Assembly (NCBI RefSeq): GCF_014650495.1
Contig: NZ_BMVB01000029.1
Span: forward strand, 1 to 59,383
Direction of reading: 5' to 3'
From: Streptomyces cinnamoneus
Lineage (GTDB): Bacteria > Actinomycetota > Actinomycetes > Streptomycetales > Streptomycetaceae
DNA: 59,383 nucleotides
Program-made: the position numbers and the translations under genes
Shown here: piece by piece, positions 48,774 to 56,679 of the stretch
Layout of the letters: the number at the start of each line of letters is the position of its first letter
How positions within the stretch are numbered: the stretch's first letter is position 1
The notes under the pieces: generated by a model
What the model was told of the DNA's origin: nothing
Databases searched by the model: none
Seen by the model: only the letters and a program-made list of their open reading frames with translations

Positions 48774-49418
48774 GTGGCACAGCAAGAGAGAGCCCGGCGT
48801 ACGCGCGAGCTCTTCCTGGACGCGGCGGCCGAGGAGTTCGCCCTGCGGGGCTACGCGGACACCACCCTGCACGCGGTCGTCGCGCGCACCGACATGACGA
48901 AGGGGGCGCTCTACGGGCACTTCCCCTCGAAGGAACACATCGCCGGCGCGCTCGTGCAGCAGGCGCTGGAGGCGTGGCGGGCGCTGCGCCGGCACTGCGA
49001 GGCGCCGGACCGCACGGCCGCGGCGGCCCTCGAAGCGCTCGCCCTTGGCCTGGCCGACCGGCTGTGCACGGACGTCCGCTTCCGGGCGGCGCTGCGGCTG
49101 ACCGCGGACCGGCGCCCGCACGACGCGGACGTCCCGGACGTCTTCGAGGACGCCCGGCAGTGCCTGATCGCCCTCGTCCACCGGGCCCAGCACGAGGGCG
49201 CGGTGCGGCCCCATCCGCCGGAGGTGCTCGCCCAGTTGCTGCTGGTCTTCGTCTACGGCACCCTGCACGCCTCGCGGCACGGGGCACAGGACGAACCGCT
49301 GCCGGGATGGGAGGAGGCGTGGCGGGTTCTGATCGAGGCGCTTTCCGTGAAGGAACACGCCGGCAAGGAACGCGCCGGAAGCCGCACCCAAAAACATACC
49401 TTCCCGAAGGAATCCTGA
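48774..49418 (+). CDS. Second ArpA-like TetR regulator (possible pseudo-receptor)
   Basis: A 214-residue TetR protein: RTRELFLDAAAEEFALRGYA, VVARTDMTKGALYGHFPSKE, IAGALVQQALEAWRAL. The MTKGALYGHFPSKEH block is of the butyrolactone-receptor group, but the ligand-domain Trp residues differ from the receptor at 44902, as in pseudo-receptors such as MmyR or ScbR2. AGGGGAAGAG precedes GTG 48774. ARE 2 in its promoter and ARE 3 in its own 3' end suggest that both TetR proteins cross-regulate this gene and lysR. Confidence 0.85.
   Translation: MAQQERARRTRELFLDAAAEEFALRGYADTTLHAVVARTDMTKGALYGHFPSKEHIAGALVQQALEAWRALRRHCEAPDRTAAAALEALALGLADRLCTDVRFRAALRLTADRRPHDADVPDVFEDARQCLIALVHRAQHEGAVRPHPPEVLAQLLLVFVYGTLHASRHGAQDEPLPGWEEAWRVLIEALSVKEHAGKERAGSRTQKHTFPKES
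49394..49415. promoter_or_regulatory. ARE-type operator 3, inside the 3' end of the TetR gene
   Basis: ACATACCTTCCCGAAGGAAT followed by CC: the left arm is identical to ARE 2, while the right arm keeps GAAGG but loses TATGT. It encodes the last residues of the TetR protein (KHTFPKES) and lies 42-63 nt before ATG 49457 of lysR, so it is placed to control lysR. Confidence 0.72.
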
Positions 49419-49456
49419 CCGCCACCGCCCGGCACCACGACAACGGAGGACATCAG

Positions 49457-50419
49457 ATGACCGTGGTAGACGAGTTCCAGCCCGCGCCCGGCACGGACGA
49501 CGTCGACGACGTCGACATGCGCCACCTTCGCTACTTCCTCGCGGTCGTGCGCGCCGGCACGGTCTCCGCGGCGGCACAGGAGCTGCACATCTCCCAGCCC
49601 AGCCTGAGCCAGCAGATCCGCCGGCTGGAACGGCGCGTCGGCGCCCCGCTGTTCCACCGCAGCTCACGCGGTGTCGAACTCACCGCCGGCGGGCGGGCGT
49701 TCCTCCACGGCGTCCGGGACATCCCCGGCCGGCTCAGGTCGGCCATCGCGGCGGCGGCGCCCGCCCCCGCCGACCTCCCGGTCGGCGTCTGCCACGGCGT
49801 GCCCGCCGAGGTGCTCGCCGAGATCCAGTGCGGGCTCACCGGCCGCAGCGCCCGGCCCGACGGCGCGGAGGGCGGCCCGGCGCCGCGGCTGACGATGCGC
49901 AGCGTGCACTCGGCGAGCCAGCTGGAGCTGCTGCAGCACGGGGAGCTCGCCTTCGGCGTCGTACGGATCCCCATCGACGCCCCGGGGCTCGTCCTGGCCA
50001 CCGTCTGGGACGAGCCCCTCGGCGTCGTCCTGCACTCCGGCCACCCGCTCGCCGCCCGGCCGGCGCTGACCTGGGCCGATCTCGCCGCCCAGCGGCTGCT
50101 GTGGTTCGACACCGGGTGCGCGCCGGGCTACGCCGAGGCCGTGCTGTCCCAGCTCGCGGCGCTCGGCTGGCAGCCGGAGGTGCACCCGATGGACCACGAC
50201 CAGCAGGCCCTGTTCGTCCACGCCCTGCAGTCCACCCCCGACCTGGTGGCCCTGCGTCCCCAGCCCTCCGTGCACGGCTACCCGCAGCTCACCTGGCGTC
50301 CGCTGCCCCCGCACGGCGCACCCCGCGAGCGGCTCGCGCTGGCCGCGCTCGACGGCGGCCCGCACGCCCGCACCCTGCGCCGGGTGGCGGCCGCGCGCTA
50401 CTGGCCGGTCGGCCACTGA
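49457..50419 (+). CDS. LysR-family transcriptional regulator
   Basis: A 320-residue regulator. The helix-turn-helix is at residues ~20-80 (MRHLRYFLAVVRAGTVSAAA QELHISQPSLSQQIRRLERR, LFHRSSRGVELTAGG). A two-lobed effector domain follows (DEPLGVVLHSGHPLAARPAL, RLLWFDTGCAPGY). GGAGGA precedes ATG 49457. It stands immediately before the eight-gene operon and is probably its pathway activator, itself under ARE 3. The effector may be a carboxylate intermediate (inference). Confidence 0.88.
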   Translation: MTVVDEFQPAPGTDDVDDVDMRHLRYFLAVVRAGTVSAAAQELHISQPSLSQQIRRLERRVGAPLFHRSSRGVELTAGGRAFLHGVRDIPGRLRSAIAAAAPAPADLPVGVCHGVPAEVLAEIQCGLTGRSARPDGAEGGPAPRLTMRSVHSASQLELLQHGELAFGVVRIPIDAPGLVLATVWDEPLGVVLHSGHPLAARPALTWADLAAQRLLWFDTGCAPGYAEAVLSQLAALGWQPEVHPMDHDQQALFVHALQSTPDLVALRPQPSVHGYPQLTWRPLPPHGAPRERLALAALDGGPHARTLRRVAAARYWPVGH

Positions 50420-50439
50420 CCCGGGGCGGCAACGGACCG

Positions 50440-50471
50440 AAGGATGGCGGCTATTGCCGCCATCCTTTTTT
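50440..50471 (+). terminator. Intrinsic terminator after lysR
   Basis: Perfect 12-bp stem AAGGATGGCGGC (50440-50451) / GCCGCCATCCTT (50456-50467) with loop TATT, followed by TTTT: a textbook rho-independent terminator 21 nt after the lysR stop. Confidence 0.92.
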
Positions 50472-50489
50472 GCTTATGACCGTCCTGCA

Positions 50490-50516
50490 GCCATAGGAAA
50501 TACAGCATGGCGGCTA
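50490..50516 (+). promoter_or_regulatory. Dyad in the operon promoter, possible LysR-binding box
   Basis: GCCAT (50490-50494) -n12- ATGGC (50507-50511) is an inverted repeat of LysR-box geometry in the 193 nt between the terminator and the first operon gene. ATGGCGGCTA (50507-50516) also repeats exactly the sequence at 50444-50453 in the terminator stem. Confidence 0.4.
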
Positions 50517-50664
50517 CATCTTTTTCGTCTTGGACGCAGTCCGAACAAGCCAACTAGCGTGGTGTCCACGGCGCTTGAACGACAAACGGCCGCCGAATTC
50601 CCGGAATTGCTCCGCAGCGTCGCGGACTTCCAGTCCGCCCGTGCTCATCTCCCAGGGGGAATGC

Positions 50665-51660
50665 GTGATCAAGACAAAGCTGACCGAATTGCTCGGCATC
50701 GACCACCCGGTGATCAGCGCACCGATGGGGTCGGTGGCCGGCGGCCGGCTGGCCTCCGCCGTCACCGCGGCCGGCGGACTGGGCCTGGTCGGCGTCAGCT
50801 ACGGCGACGCGGCCTTCATCGACGAGCACGTGGAGCAGGCGGCGCAGGCCGGCGGCGTCTGGGGCGTCGGCTGCGTGATGTTCACGTTCGACGAGCGCCC
50901 CGGCCTGTGGGAGCAGGTCATGGGCTACGCACCCCCGGTGGTCGCCCTCTCCTTCGGCGACGAGGAGCAGGTCCACCGCTACGTGGGCCGGGCCCGCGAG
51001 GCGGGCTCGCACGTGGTGGTGCAGGTCCACGACCCCGAGCAGGCGGCCGTCGCGCTGCGGGCCGGCGCCGGTGTCATCGTCGTCCAGGGCGCCGAGGCGG
51101 GCGGTCACCACAAGCGCCGGCTGGCCACGCTGCCGCTGGTCCCCGCCGTCCTCGACATCGTCCAGGGCGCCGTGCCCGTCGTCGCCACCGGCGGCATCGC
51201 CGACGGCCGGGGCCTCGCGGCCGCCCTCGCCCTGGGCGCCGACGGCGCCATGGTGGGCACCCGCTTCGCCGCCACCGAGGAGTCGCTGGCCTCGGCCGGC
51301 TTCAAGTCCACGATGGTGAGCGCCCGTACGGCCGACACCGTCGACAGCCGCGCCTTCGACGTCGTCCGCGGCATCCCCTGGGACGCCGTCTACACGGCCC
51401 GGACCGTCGCCAACGACTTCACCCGCACCTGGGAGGGGCGCGACGAGGAACTGGCCGAGCGCCGCGCCGAGGTGGAGCCGGCCTGGCTCGCCGCCGTGGC
51501 CCGCGACGACACCACGCAGCGCGCCATGTTCGCGGGCGAAGTGCTCGACCTCGTCCACGACATCCGCCCCGCCGGCGACGTCGTCCGCTCCCTGGTGACC
51601 GAGGCCGAAGACGCCCTCGGCCGCCTCGTCCACGGCATCACGGCCCCCGCCGGCGCCTGA
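50665..51660 (+). CDS. Nitronate monooxygenase / FabK-like flavin enzyme
   Basis: A 331-residue FMN TIM-barrel protein of the 2-nitropropane dioxygenase family: HPVISAPMGSVAGGRLASAV, VVVQGAEAGGHHKRR with the His usually assigned as catalytic base, and VPVVATGGIADGRGLAAALA for FMN phosphate binding. It could oxidise a nitronate, reduce an enoyl thioester or act on another activated carbon acid. AGGGGGA precedes GTG 50665. First gene of the eight-gene operon, after its own promoter region. Confidence 0.86.
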   Translation: MIKTKLTELLGIDHPVISAPMGSVAGGRLASAVTAAGGLGLVGVSYGDAAFIDEHVEQAAQAGGVWGVGCVMFTFDERPGLWEQVMGYAPPVVALSFGDEEQVHRYVGRAREAGSHVVVQVHDPEQAAVALRAGAGVIVVQGAEAGGHHKRRLATLPLVPAVLDIVQGAVPVVATGGIADGRGLAAALALGADGAMVGTRFAATEESLASAGFKSTMVSARTADTVDSRAFDVVRGIPWDAVYTARTVANDFTRTWEGRDEELAERRAEVEPAWLAAVARDDTTQRAMFAGEVLDLVHDIRPAGDVVRSLVTEAEDALGRLVHGITAPAGA

Positions 51661-51711
51661 CGGCCCCGGCACCCCCCTCCCCCACCGAGCACCCACCCCG
51701 AAGAGGAAACG

Positions 51712-52302
51712 ATGATTCACGTCCTGACCCTGACCTACCTCCAGCCCCGCGACGTCGTGGACGCCCACATGGCCGGGCACAAGGAGTGGCTGCGCACCCA
51801 CGCCGACCAGGGCCGCATCCTGCTCAGCGGCCCGAAGGCCGGGGGCGGCGCGGTGATCGTCACCGCCGACCTCGACGAGGAGCAGGTCACCGCGCTCATC
51901 GAGAGCGACCCCTGGCACGAGCGGGGCATCGCCTCGTACGAGACCGCCGCCTTCGAGGCCCGGTTCGCGTCCCCCGGCGTCACCCTCTCCCCCACGCCGG
52001 ACGACTCCGTCTACCTCATCAACGTCGCCACCACCGACTCCGCCGGCGAGTCCGTCGACGCGCTCGCCGAGGCCGTCGAGCACGTCTCCGCCACGGCCGC
52101 CGGCTTCCGCGGCTCCCGCCTGCTGACCAGCGTCGAGGGCGACGCCATCGTCAACCTCGCGGCCTGGTCGAGCCAGGAGGAATTCGACGCGATCTTCGAG
52201 GACCCGGAGTTCACCGCCCGCTACCAGGCGTTCGCCAAGACCACCACGGGCGCCAAGTACCGCCTCTACCGCACCAGCCGGGTCATCACCCCCGCCCGCT
52301 GA
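51712..52302 (+). CDS. YciI-ABM fusion protein (two dimeric alpha/beta-barrel domains)
   Basis: A 196-residue protein. Residues 1-95 are YciI-like (MIHVLTLTYLQPRDVVDAHM, HKEWLRTHADQGRILLSGP, DPWHERGIASYE). Residues ~105-196 are an antibiotic-biosynthesis-monooxygenase-type (ABM) domain (VYLINVATTD ... GFRGSRLLTSVEGDAIVNLA AWSSQEEFDAIF). Both belong to the ferredoxin-like dimeric barrel superfamily, used for lactone isomerisation, decarboxylation or cofactor-free oxygenation. The two-domain combination in one chain is uncommon. Confidence 0.78.
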   Translation: MIHVLTLTYLQPRDVVDAHMAGHKEWLRTHADQGRILLSGPKAGGGAVIVTADLDEEQVTALIESDPWHERGIASYETAAFEARFASPGVTLSPTPDDSVYLINVATTDSAGESVDALAEAVEHVSATAAGFRGSRLLTSVEGDAIVNLAAWSSQEEFDAIFEDPEFTARYQAFAKTTTGAKYRLYRTSRVITPAR

Positions 52303-52362
52303 CCCGCGCTCCCCACCCCCCACCCCTCGACTTCTCGCACACTCTTCCCACAGGAGACTTCC

Positions 52363-53799
52363 ATGTCGTCAACGCCGTCAACGCCGGAGGAATACGACCT
52401 CATCGTCATCGGCTTCGGCGCCGCCGGCCTGTCCGCCGCCGTCACCTACGCCGAGGCCACCGCGGACCGCGGGACGCCCGTGCGCATCGCGGTGCTGGAG
52501 AGGTCCGCGAAGGAGGACCGCGGCGGCGCCACCCGCTGGACGGGAGCCTTCCTGCGCGTCAACGAGGACCGGCAGCTCGACACCGACTACGCCGACCACC
52601 TCACCCGCGAGTCGAAGGGCCTGGTCGACACCGCCTACGTCGCCCGGCTCGCCCAGGAGACCCCGCAGACCCTCGCCTTCGTCGAACGGCACGGCGTCGA
52701 GATCTCGTACGACGCATTCCCGCTGCCGCACACGTTCGACGGCGGCGTCCCGTCGATGACCCCGCCCGCCAGCCCGCTCGGCGGCGGCGCCTCGATCGTC
52801 TCCCACCTCGGCGCCGCCCTGGAGAGGGACCCGCGCGTCGACATCCGCTACGAGACCGAGGCGCTGCGCCTGACCACGACCGACGAGGGCGCCGTCGACG
52901 GCGTCGTCGTCCGCGGCCGCGACGGCCGCACCCAGCAGCTGCGCGGCCGCTCCGTGGTCCTGGCCTGCGGCGGCTTCCAGGGCAGCGTCGAGGCCCTCAC
53001 CCGCTACGTCGGCGAGCGCGCCTGCGACCTGCCGCTGATCGCGTCGGGCATCGCCAACAACCGCGGCGACGCGCTGCGCATGGCGATGGAGCTGGGCGCC
53101 GACACCGCCGGCCAGTTCGACATGATCCACGCCGAGCCGGTCGACCGCCGCACCAAGGCCGCCGACGCCGTCCTCTACGGCTTCGCCTGCGGCATCTTCC
53201 TCAACGGCAAGCTGGAGCGCTTCTTCGACGAGGGCCGCGACACCTGGGACAACACCTTCGAGCACGTCGGCTACGAGATCTGGAAGAACCAGGACCAGGA
53301 GGCGTACTGGATCGCCGACGCCAAGACCCTGGCCATTCCCGGCATCATGAACTCCCTGCTCAGCGACGTCCCGCCGGAGCAGGCCGGCACCCTCGGCGAA
53401 CTCGCCGCGAAGCTGGGCGTCGACCCGGAGGGCCTGGAGAAGTCCGTCGCCGAGTTCAACGCCGCCTGCGGCCCCGGCGAGTTCGACCACACCCGCCTCG
53501 ACGGCAAGAGCACGACCGGCGTCACCCCGCCCAAGTCCAACTGGGCCACGCCGCTGGACACCGCGCCGTTCATCGGCGTCCCCGTGACCTCCGCCGTCTG
53601 CTTCACCTATGGCGGCATCCGCACCGACCTCGACGGCCGGGTCGTCACCCCGTCCGGCGCACCCATCCCCGGCCTGTACGCCGCGGGCGAGGCCACCGGC
53701 CTCTACTACCACTCCTACCCGCCGGCCACCTCGGTCCTGCGCTCGCTGGTCTTCGGCCGGATCGCCGCCACCCACGCGGCGGCGCGGCAGACCGCGTGA
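52363..53799 (+). CDS. TcuA/flavocytochrome-c-like FAD-dependent dehydrogenase
   Basis: A 478-residue flavoprotein with FAD motif IVIGFGAAGLSAAVTYAE at ~13-30 and the fumarate-reductase-like FAD/active-site regions GGATRWTGAFLRVN, VVLACGGFQGS and PGLYAAGEATGLYYHSYPPA. The family includes tricarballylate dehydrogenase TcuA, 3-ketosteroid dehydrogenases and soluble fumarate reductases, all handling C-C double bonds next to carboxyl or keto groups. CACAGGAGA precedes ATG 52363. It probably introduces or removes a double bond in a polycarboxylate-like intermediate. Confidence 0.85.
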   Translation: MSSTPSTPEEYDLIVIGFGAAGLSAAVTYAEATADRGTPVRIAVLERSAKEDRGGATRWTGAFLRVNEDRQLDTDYADHLTRESKGLVDTAYVARLAQETPQTLAFVERHGVEISYDAFPLPHTFDGGVPSMTPPASPLGGGASIVSHLGAALERDPRVDIRYETEALRLTTTDEGAVDGVVVRGRDGRTQQLRGRSVVLACGGFQGSVEALTRYVGERACDLPLIASGIANNRGDALRMAMELGADTAGQFDMIHAEPVDRRTKAADAVLYGFACGIFLNGKLERFFDEGRDTWDNTFEHVGYEIWKNQDQEAYWIADAKTLAIPGIMNSLLSDVPPEQAGTLGELAAKLGVDPEGLEKSVAEFNAACGPGEFDHTRLDGKSTTGVTPPKSNWATPLDTAPFIGVPVTSAVCFTYGGIRTDLDGRVVTPSGAPIPGLYAAGEATGLYYHSYPPATSVLRSLVFGRIAATHAAARQTA

Positions 53800-53842
53800 A
53801 GCGGCCCGCCCGCCACGTCATTCCACTAGGGGGAAACACACC

Positions 53843-54772
53843 ATGTCCATCATCAACATCGACGTCACCCTGCGCGACGGCGGATACCGGAACGGGTTCA
53901 ACTTCCCGCTGGACTACGCCCTCAAGCACGCGAAACTGAGCGTCGAGTCGGGATTCGACTGGGTCGAGATCGGCTACCGCAAGGGCTCGTTCGCCCCGAT
54001 CCCGGACCTCGGCCTGACCGGGCGCGGCGAGGACGACTACATCGCGGCGGTGGCGGAGGAGATCGGCGCCGACAAGGTCGCCCTGATCCTCCACCCGAAG
54101 AACATCAACGACGACGACCTCCCGGACATGTACCGGGCCGGCGCCCGCCTGATCCGCATCGTCCTGCCCCCGCGGGGCTACGAGGCCGGCCTGGACCGCA
54201 TCCGCCAGGCCAAGGAGCTCGGCTTCACCGTGGGCGTCAACTTCGCCCGCGTCAGCCAGCTGCCGGCCCGCACCGTCGTGGAGCTGGCGGCCGCGAGCTC
54301 GGACGCCGGGGCCGACGTCGTCTACCTGGCCGACTCCAACGGCGCCCTGTCGCCGGTGGACGCCGCCTCCCTCACCACCCTCACCCGGTCCGTCGTCGAC
54401 GGCGCGGTGGGCCTGCACGCGCACAACAACCTCGGCCTGGCCCTCGCCAACGCCATCGCCTCCATGGGCCACGGCGCGACCTGGATGGACTCCTCCGTCC
54501 AGGGCATGGGCAAGGGCCCCGGCAACCTCATCGCCGAGCAGTGGATGGCCCACCTGGAGCGCACGGCCCAGGACGGCGGCCGCCTCCACCTCGCGCCGCT
54601 GCTGGAGCTCGCCGACCTGCTGCTCGCCAGCATCCCCGAGGGCACGCCCTCGCTGCCGCTCCCGGACCTGCTGCTCGGCCAGTACGACCTGTCCGTCGAA
54701 CACCGCACGACCGTCAACTGCGGGCACCGCGCGGGCATCGAGGCCGCACGCACCCTGTCGGTGGCCCGGTGA
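53843..54772 (+). CDS. DRE-TIM metallolyase/aldolase (4-hydroxy-2-oxovalerate aldolase / HMGL-like)
   Basis: A 309-residue TIM barrel beginning INIDVTLRDGGYRNGFNF, the DRE-TIM signature (metal Asp, catalytic Arg-Asp). Metal ligands are in GLHAHNNLGLALAN (HxH) and a glycine-rich loop GMGKGPGNLIAEQ. These lyases cleave or form C-C bonds between a 2-oxoacid and an aldehyde or acyl-CoA. DGGY rather than DGEQ points to the aldolase (MhpE) branch, not to homocitrate/isopropylmalate synthases. AGGGGGAA precedes ATG 53843; its stop overlaps the next GTG. Confidence 0.87.
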   Translation: MSIINIDVTLRDGGYRNGFNFPLDYALKHAKLSVESGFDWVEIGYRKGSFAPIPDLGLTGRGEDDYIAAVAEEIGADKVALILHPKNINDDDLPDMYRAGARLIRIVLPPRGYEAGLDRIRQAKELGFTVGVNFARVSQLPARTVVELAAASSDAGADVVYLADSNGALSPVDAASLTTLTRSVVDGAVGLHAHNNLGLALANAIASMGHGATWMDSSVQGMGKGPGNLIAEQWMAHLERTAQDGGRLHLAPLLELADLLLASIPEGTPSLPLPDLLLGQYDLSVEHRTTVNCGHRAGIEAARTLSVAR

Positions 54773-55551
54773 CCTTCCCCGGTCCTCCTGTGCCGGCGGC
54801 GGTCTTCGCCCCGAAGACCGCCGCCGCCAGGGCGAGGGCACTCGTCCTCGCCCCCGTGCTGCCCCAGTGGGACGAGGGCGCCTTCTTCGCCCCCGTCGTC
54901 CGCGCCCTCACCGGCGCGGGCGTGCACGTCACCGTCGTCGACACGCTCGCCGCGTGGGACGAGGACGTCACCTCGCTGGCCGCCCTCACCGACCGCTGGC
55001 GCACGCTGCTCCCCCGCTTCGGCCCGTTCGACCTGCTGTGCGGCAACGCCCTCGGCGGGGCACTGGCCCAGGCCCTGCTGCCCGCCGTCGACCCGGCCAC
55101 CGGCGTCCTGCTCGTCTCGGCACCCGCCGTGGCCGACGCGCTCCTGGAGAGCCGGCTGACGGAGATCGCCGACGCGGCCGGCGCCGGGCGCCTTGCCGAG
55201 TCCCTGGCCCTGCTGCACCACTACGTCCTGCCCGAGGGCACCCCGGAGCAGGCCCCGGCGGACGCCGTCCTCGCCGACCCGGGCGGCGCCGCCCGGCGGC
55301 TCGCCGGCGGCCTGCCCCTGCTGTGCGGCATCGACAGCACCGACGCCGTCACCGGGCACCCCGGGCCGCTGCTCAACGTCGTCGGCGGCCGCTCCCGGCT
55401 CGTTGGCGCCCGGCACACGGCGGCCGCCCCCCACCACCACGTCCAGGTCATGCCCGGCTGCGGCATGCGCCCGCACACCGAGAGCGCACCCGAGGTCTCC
55501 GCCGCCGTCGCGGACTTCACCGGGGCCTTCCTGCGCGAGAGGGAACTGTAA
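54769..55551 (+). CDS. Alpha/beta-hydrolase-like protein without a catalytic nucleophile
   Basis: A 260-residue protein with alpha/beta-hydrolase layout (LVLAPVLPQWDEGAFF, VTVVDTLAAWDED, then the nucleophile elbow FDLLCGNALGGALAQALL and a late loop GCGMRPHTESAPEVSAAVAD F). The elbow is G-N-A-L-G: residue 94, where Ser/Cys/Asp should be, is Ala. The His near the end (PHTES) is kept. It may be a non-hydrolytic member (carrier, lyase or scaffold) or use another residue. GTG 54769 is coupled by GTGA to the preceding gene. Confidence 0.7.
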   Translation: MTFPGPPVPAAVFAPKTAAARARALVLAPVLPQWDEGAFFAPVVRALTGAGVHVTVVDTLAAWDEDVTSLAALTDRWRTLLPRFGPFDLLCGNALGGALAQALLPAVDPATGVLLVSAPAVADALLESRLTEIADAAGAGRLAESLALLHHYVLPEGTPEQAPADAVLADPGGAARRLAGGLPLLCGIDSTDAVTGHPGPLLNVVGGRSRLVGARHTAAAPHHHVQVMPGCGMRPHTESAPEVSAAVADFTGAFLREREL

Positions 55552-55554
55552 GAA

Positions 55555-56679
55555 GTGACTGAGAAGAAGAGCATCGCGGTCCTGCCGGGCGACGGCATCG
55601 GCCCCGAGGTCGTCCACGCCGCCCTCGAAGCGATCGACGCGCTGCACCTGCCCCTGGACCTCCGCTTCGGCGACATCGGCTGGGAGTGCTGGCGCGAGGA
55701 GGGCGACCCCGTCCCCGAGCGCACCTGGAAGCTGCTGGAGGAGACCGACGCCTGCCTGCTCGGCGCGATCACCAGCAAGCCGCTGCGCGAGGCCGAGGCC
55801 GAGCTGGCCGAGCCGCTGCGCGGCACCGGCCGCCGGTTCGTCTCGCCCGTCGTCCAGCTCCGCCAGCGCCTGGGCCTGTACGCCAACGTCCGCCCGGTCA
55901 GCGACCTGGAGAACGGCGCCTTCGACTTCGCCGTCATCCGCGAGAACACCGAGGGCCTCTACGCCGGCCTCGACTTCCACGGCCTCGACGACGCGCTGTG
56001 GAACGCCGTGCGCCACCACCCCAACGCCGCCGCCTCCGGCCCCGACGCCACCAGCGTCACGCTGCGCCTGCAGACCCGCTTCGGCATGGACCGCCTGCTG
56101 CGCTTCGGCTTCGAGTACGCCCGCGCCCACGGCCACCGGCTGCTCACCCTCGTCGACAAGCCCAACGTCCTGCGCAACAGCAGCAACTTCCTGCGCGAGC
56201 GCCTGGAGCTGATGGCGGGCGAGTACCCGGAGATCGAGACCGAGGTCCTCAACGTCGACGCGGTCGCCCTGTGGATGGTCCGGCGCCCCGAGCGCTTCGG
56301 CGTCCTGGTCGCCGAGAACATGTTCGGCGACATCCTCTCCGACCTCGGCGCCGGCGTCATGGGCGGCCTCGGCCTGGCCCCCAGCGGCAACATCGGCGAC
56401 CACGGCGCCTACTTCGAGCCCGTCCACGGCAGCGCCCCCGGCATGGCCGGCCAGGGCAGGGCCAACCCCATGGCCATGCTGCTCACCATCGGCCAGCTCC
56501 TCGACCACCTCGGCATGCCGCTGCCCGCCGGACAGCTCCGCGAGGCCGTCCGCACCGTGGTCCGCGCCCGCAGCACCGTCACCTACGACCTGGGCGGCAG
56601 CGCCACCACCGCACAGGCCGCCGCGGCGGTCGCCGACGCGCTGCGCCCGGCCGGCTCCCCGCAGGAGGTCTCCGCATGA
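55555..56679 (+). CDS. Isocitrate/isopropylmalate dehydrogenase-family enzyme
   Basis: A 374-residue beta-decarboxylating dehydrogenase: IAVLPGDGIGPEVV, substrate Arg region LRQRLGLYANVRPV, VIRENTEGLYAG, LVDKPNVLRNSSNFLRE, NMFGDILSDLGAGVMGGLGL and PVHGSAPGMAGQGRANPMA. It oxidises a 2-hydroxy-3-carboxy acid with NAD(P) and loses CO2. The exact substrate (isocitrate, isopropylmalate, tartrate or a pathway-specific analogue) is not set by these motifs. GTG 55555 follows the previous stop by 3 nt. Confidence 0.87.
   Translation: MTEKKSIAVLPGDGIGPEVVHAALEAIDALHLPLDLRFGDIGWECWREEGDPVPERTWKLLEETDACLLGAITSKPLREAEAELAEPLRGTGRRFVSPVVQLRQRLGLYANVRPVSDLENGAFDFAVIRENTEGLYAGLDFHGLDDALWNAVRHHPNAAASGPDATSVTLRLQTRFGMDRLLRFGFEYARAHGHRLLTLVDKPNVLRNSSNFLRERLELMAGEYPEIETEVLNVDAVALWMVRRPERFGVLVAENMFGDILSDLGAGVMGGLGLAPSGNIGDHGAYFEPVHGSAPGMAGQGRANPMAMLLTIGQLLDHLGMPLPAGQLREAVRTVVRARSTVTYDLGGSATTAQAAAAVADALRPAGSPQEVSA

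Noticed and set aside
50454..53939. An 1161-codon plus-strand open frame across the operon
   Set aside because: Arg/Pro/Gly strings without motifs; it runs out of frame over three genes with clear family signatures and good ribosome binding sites.
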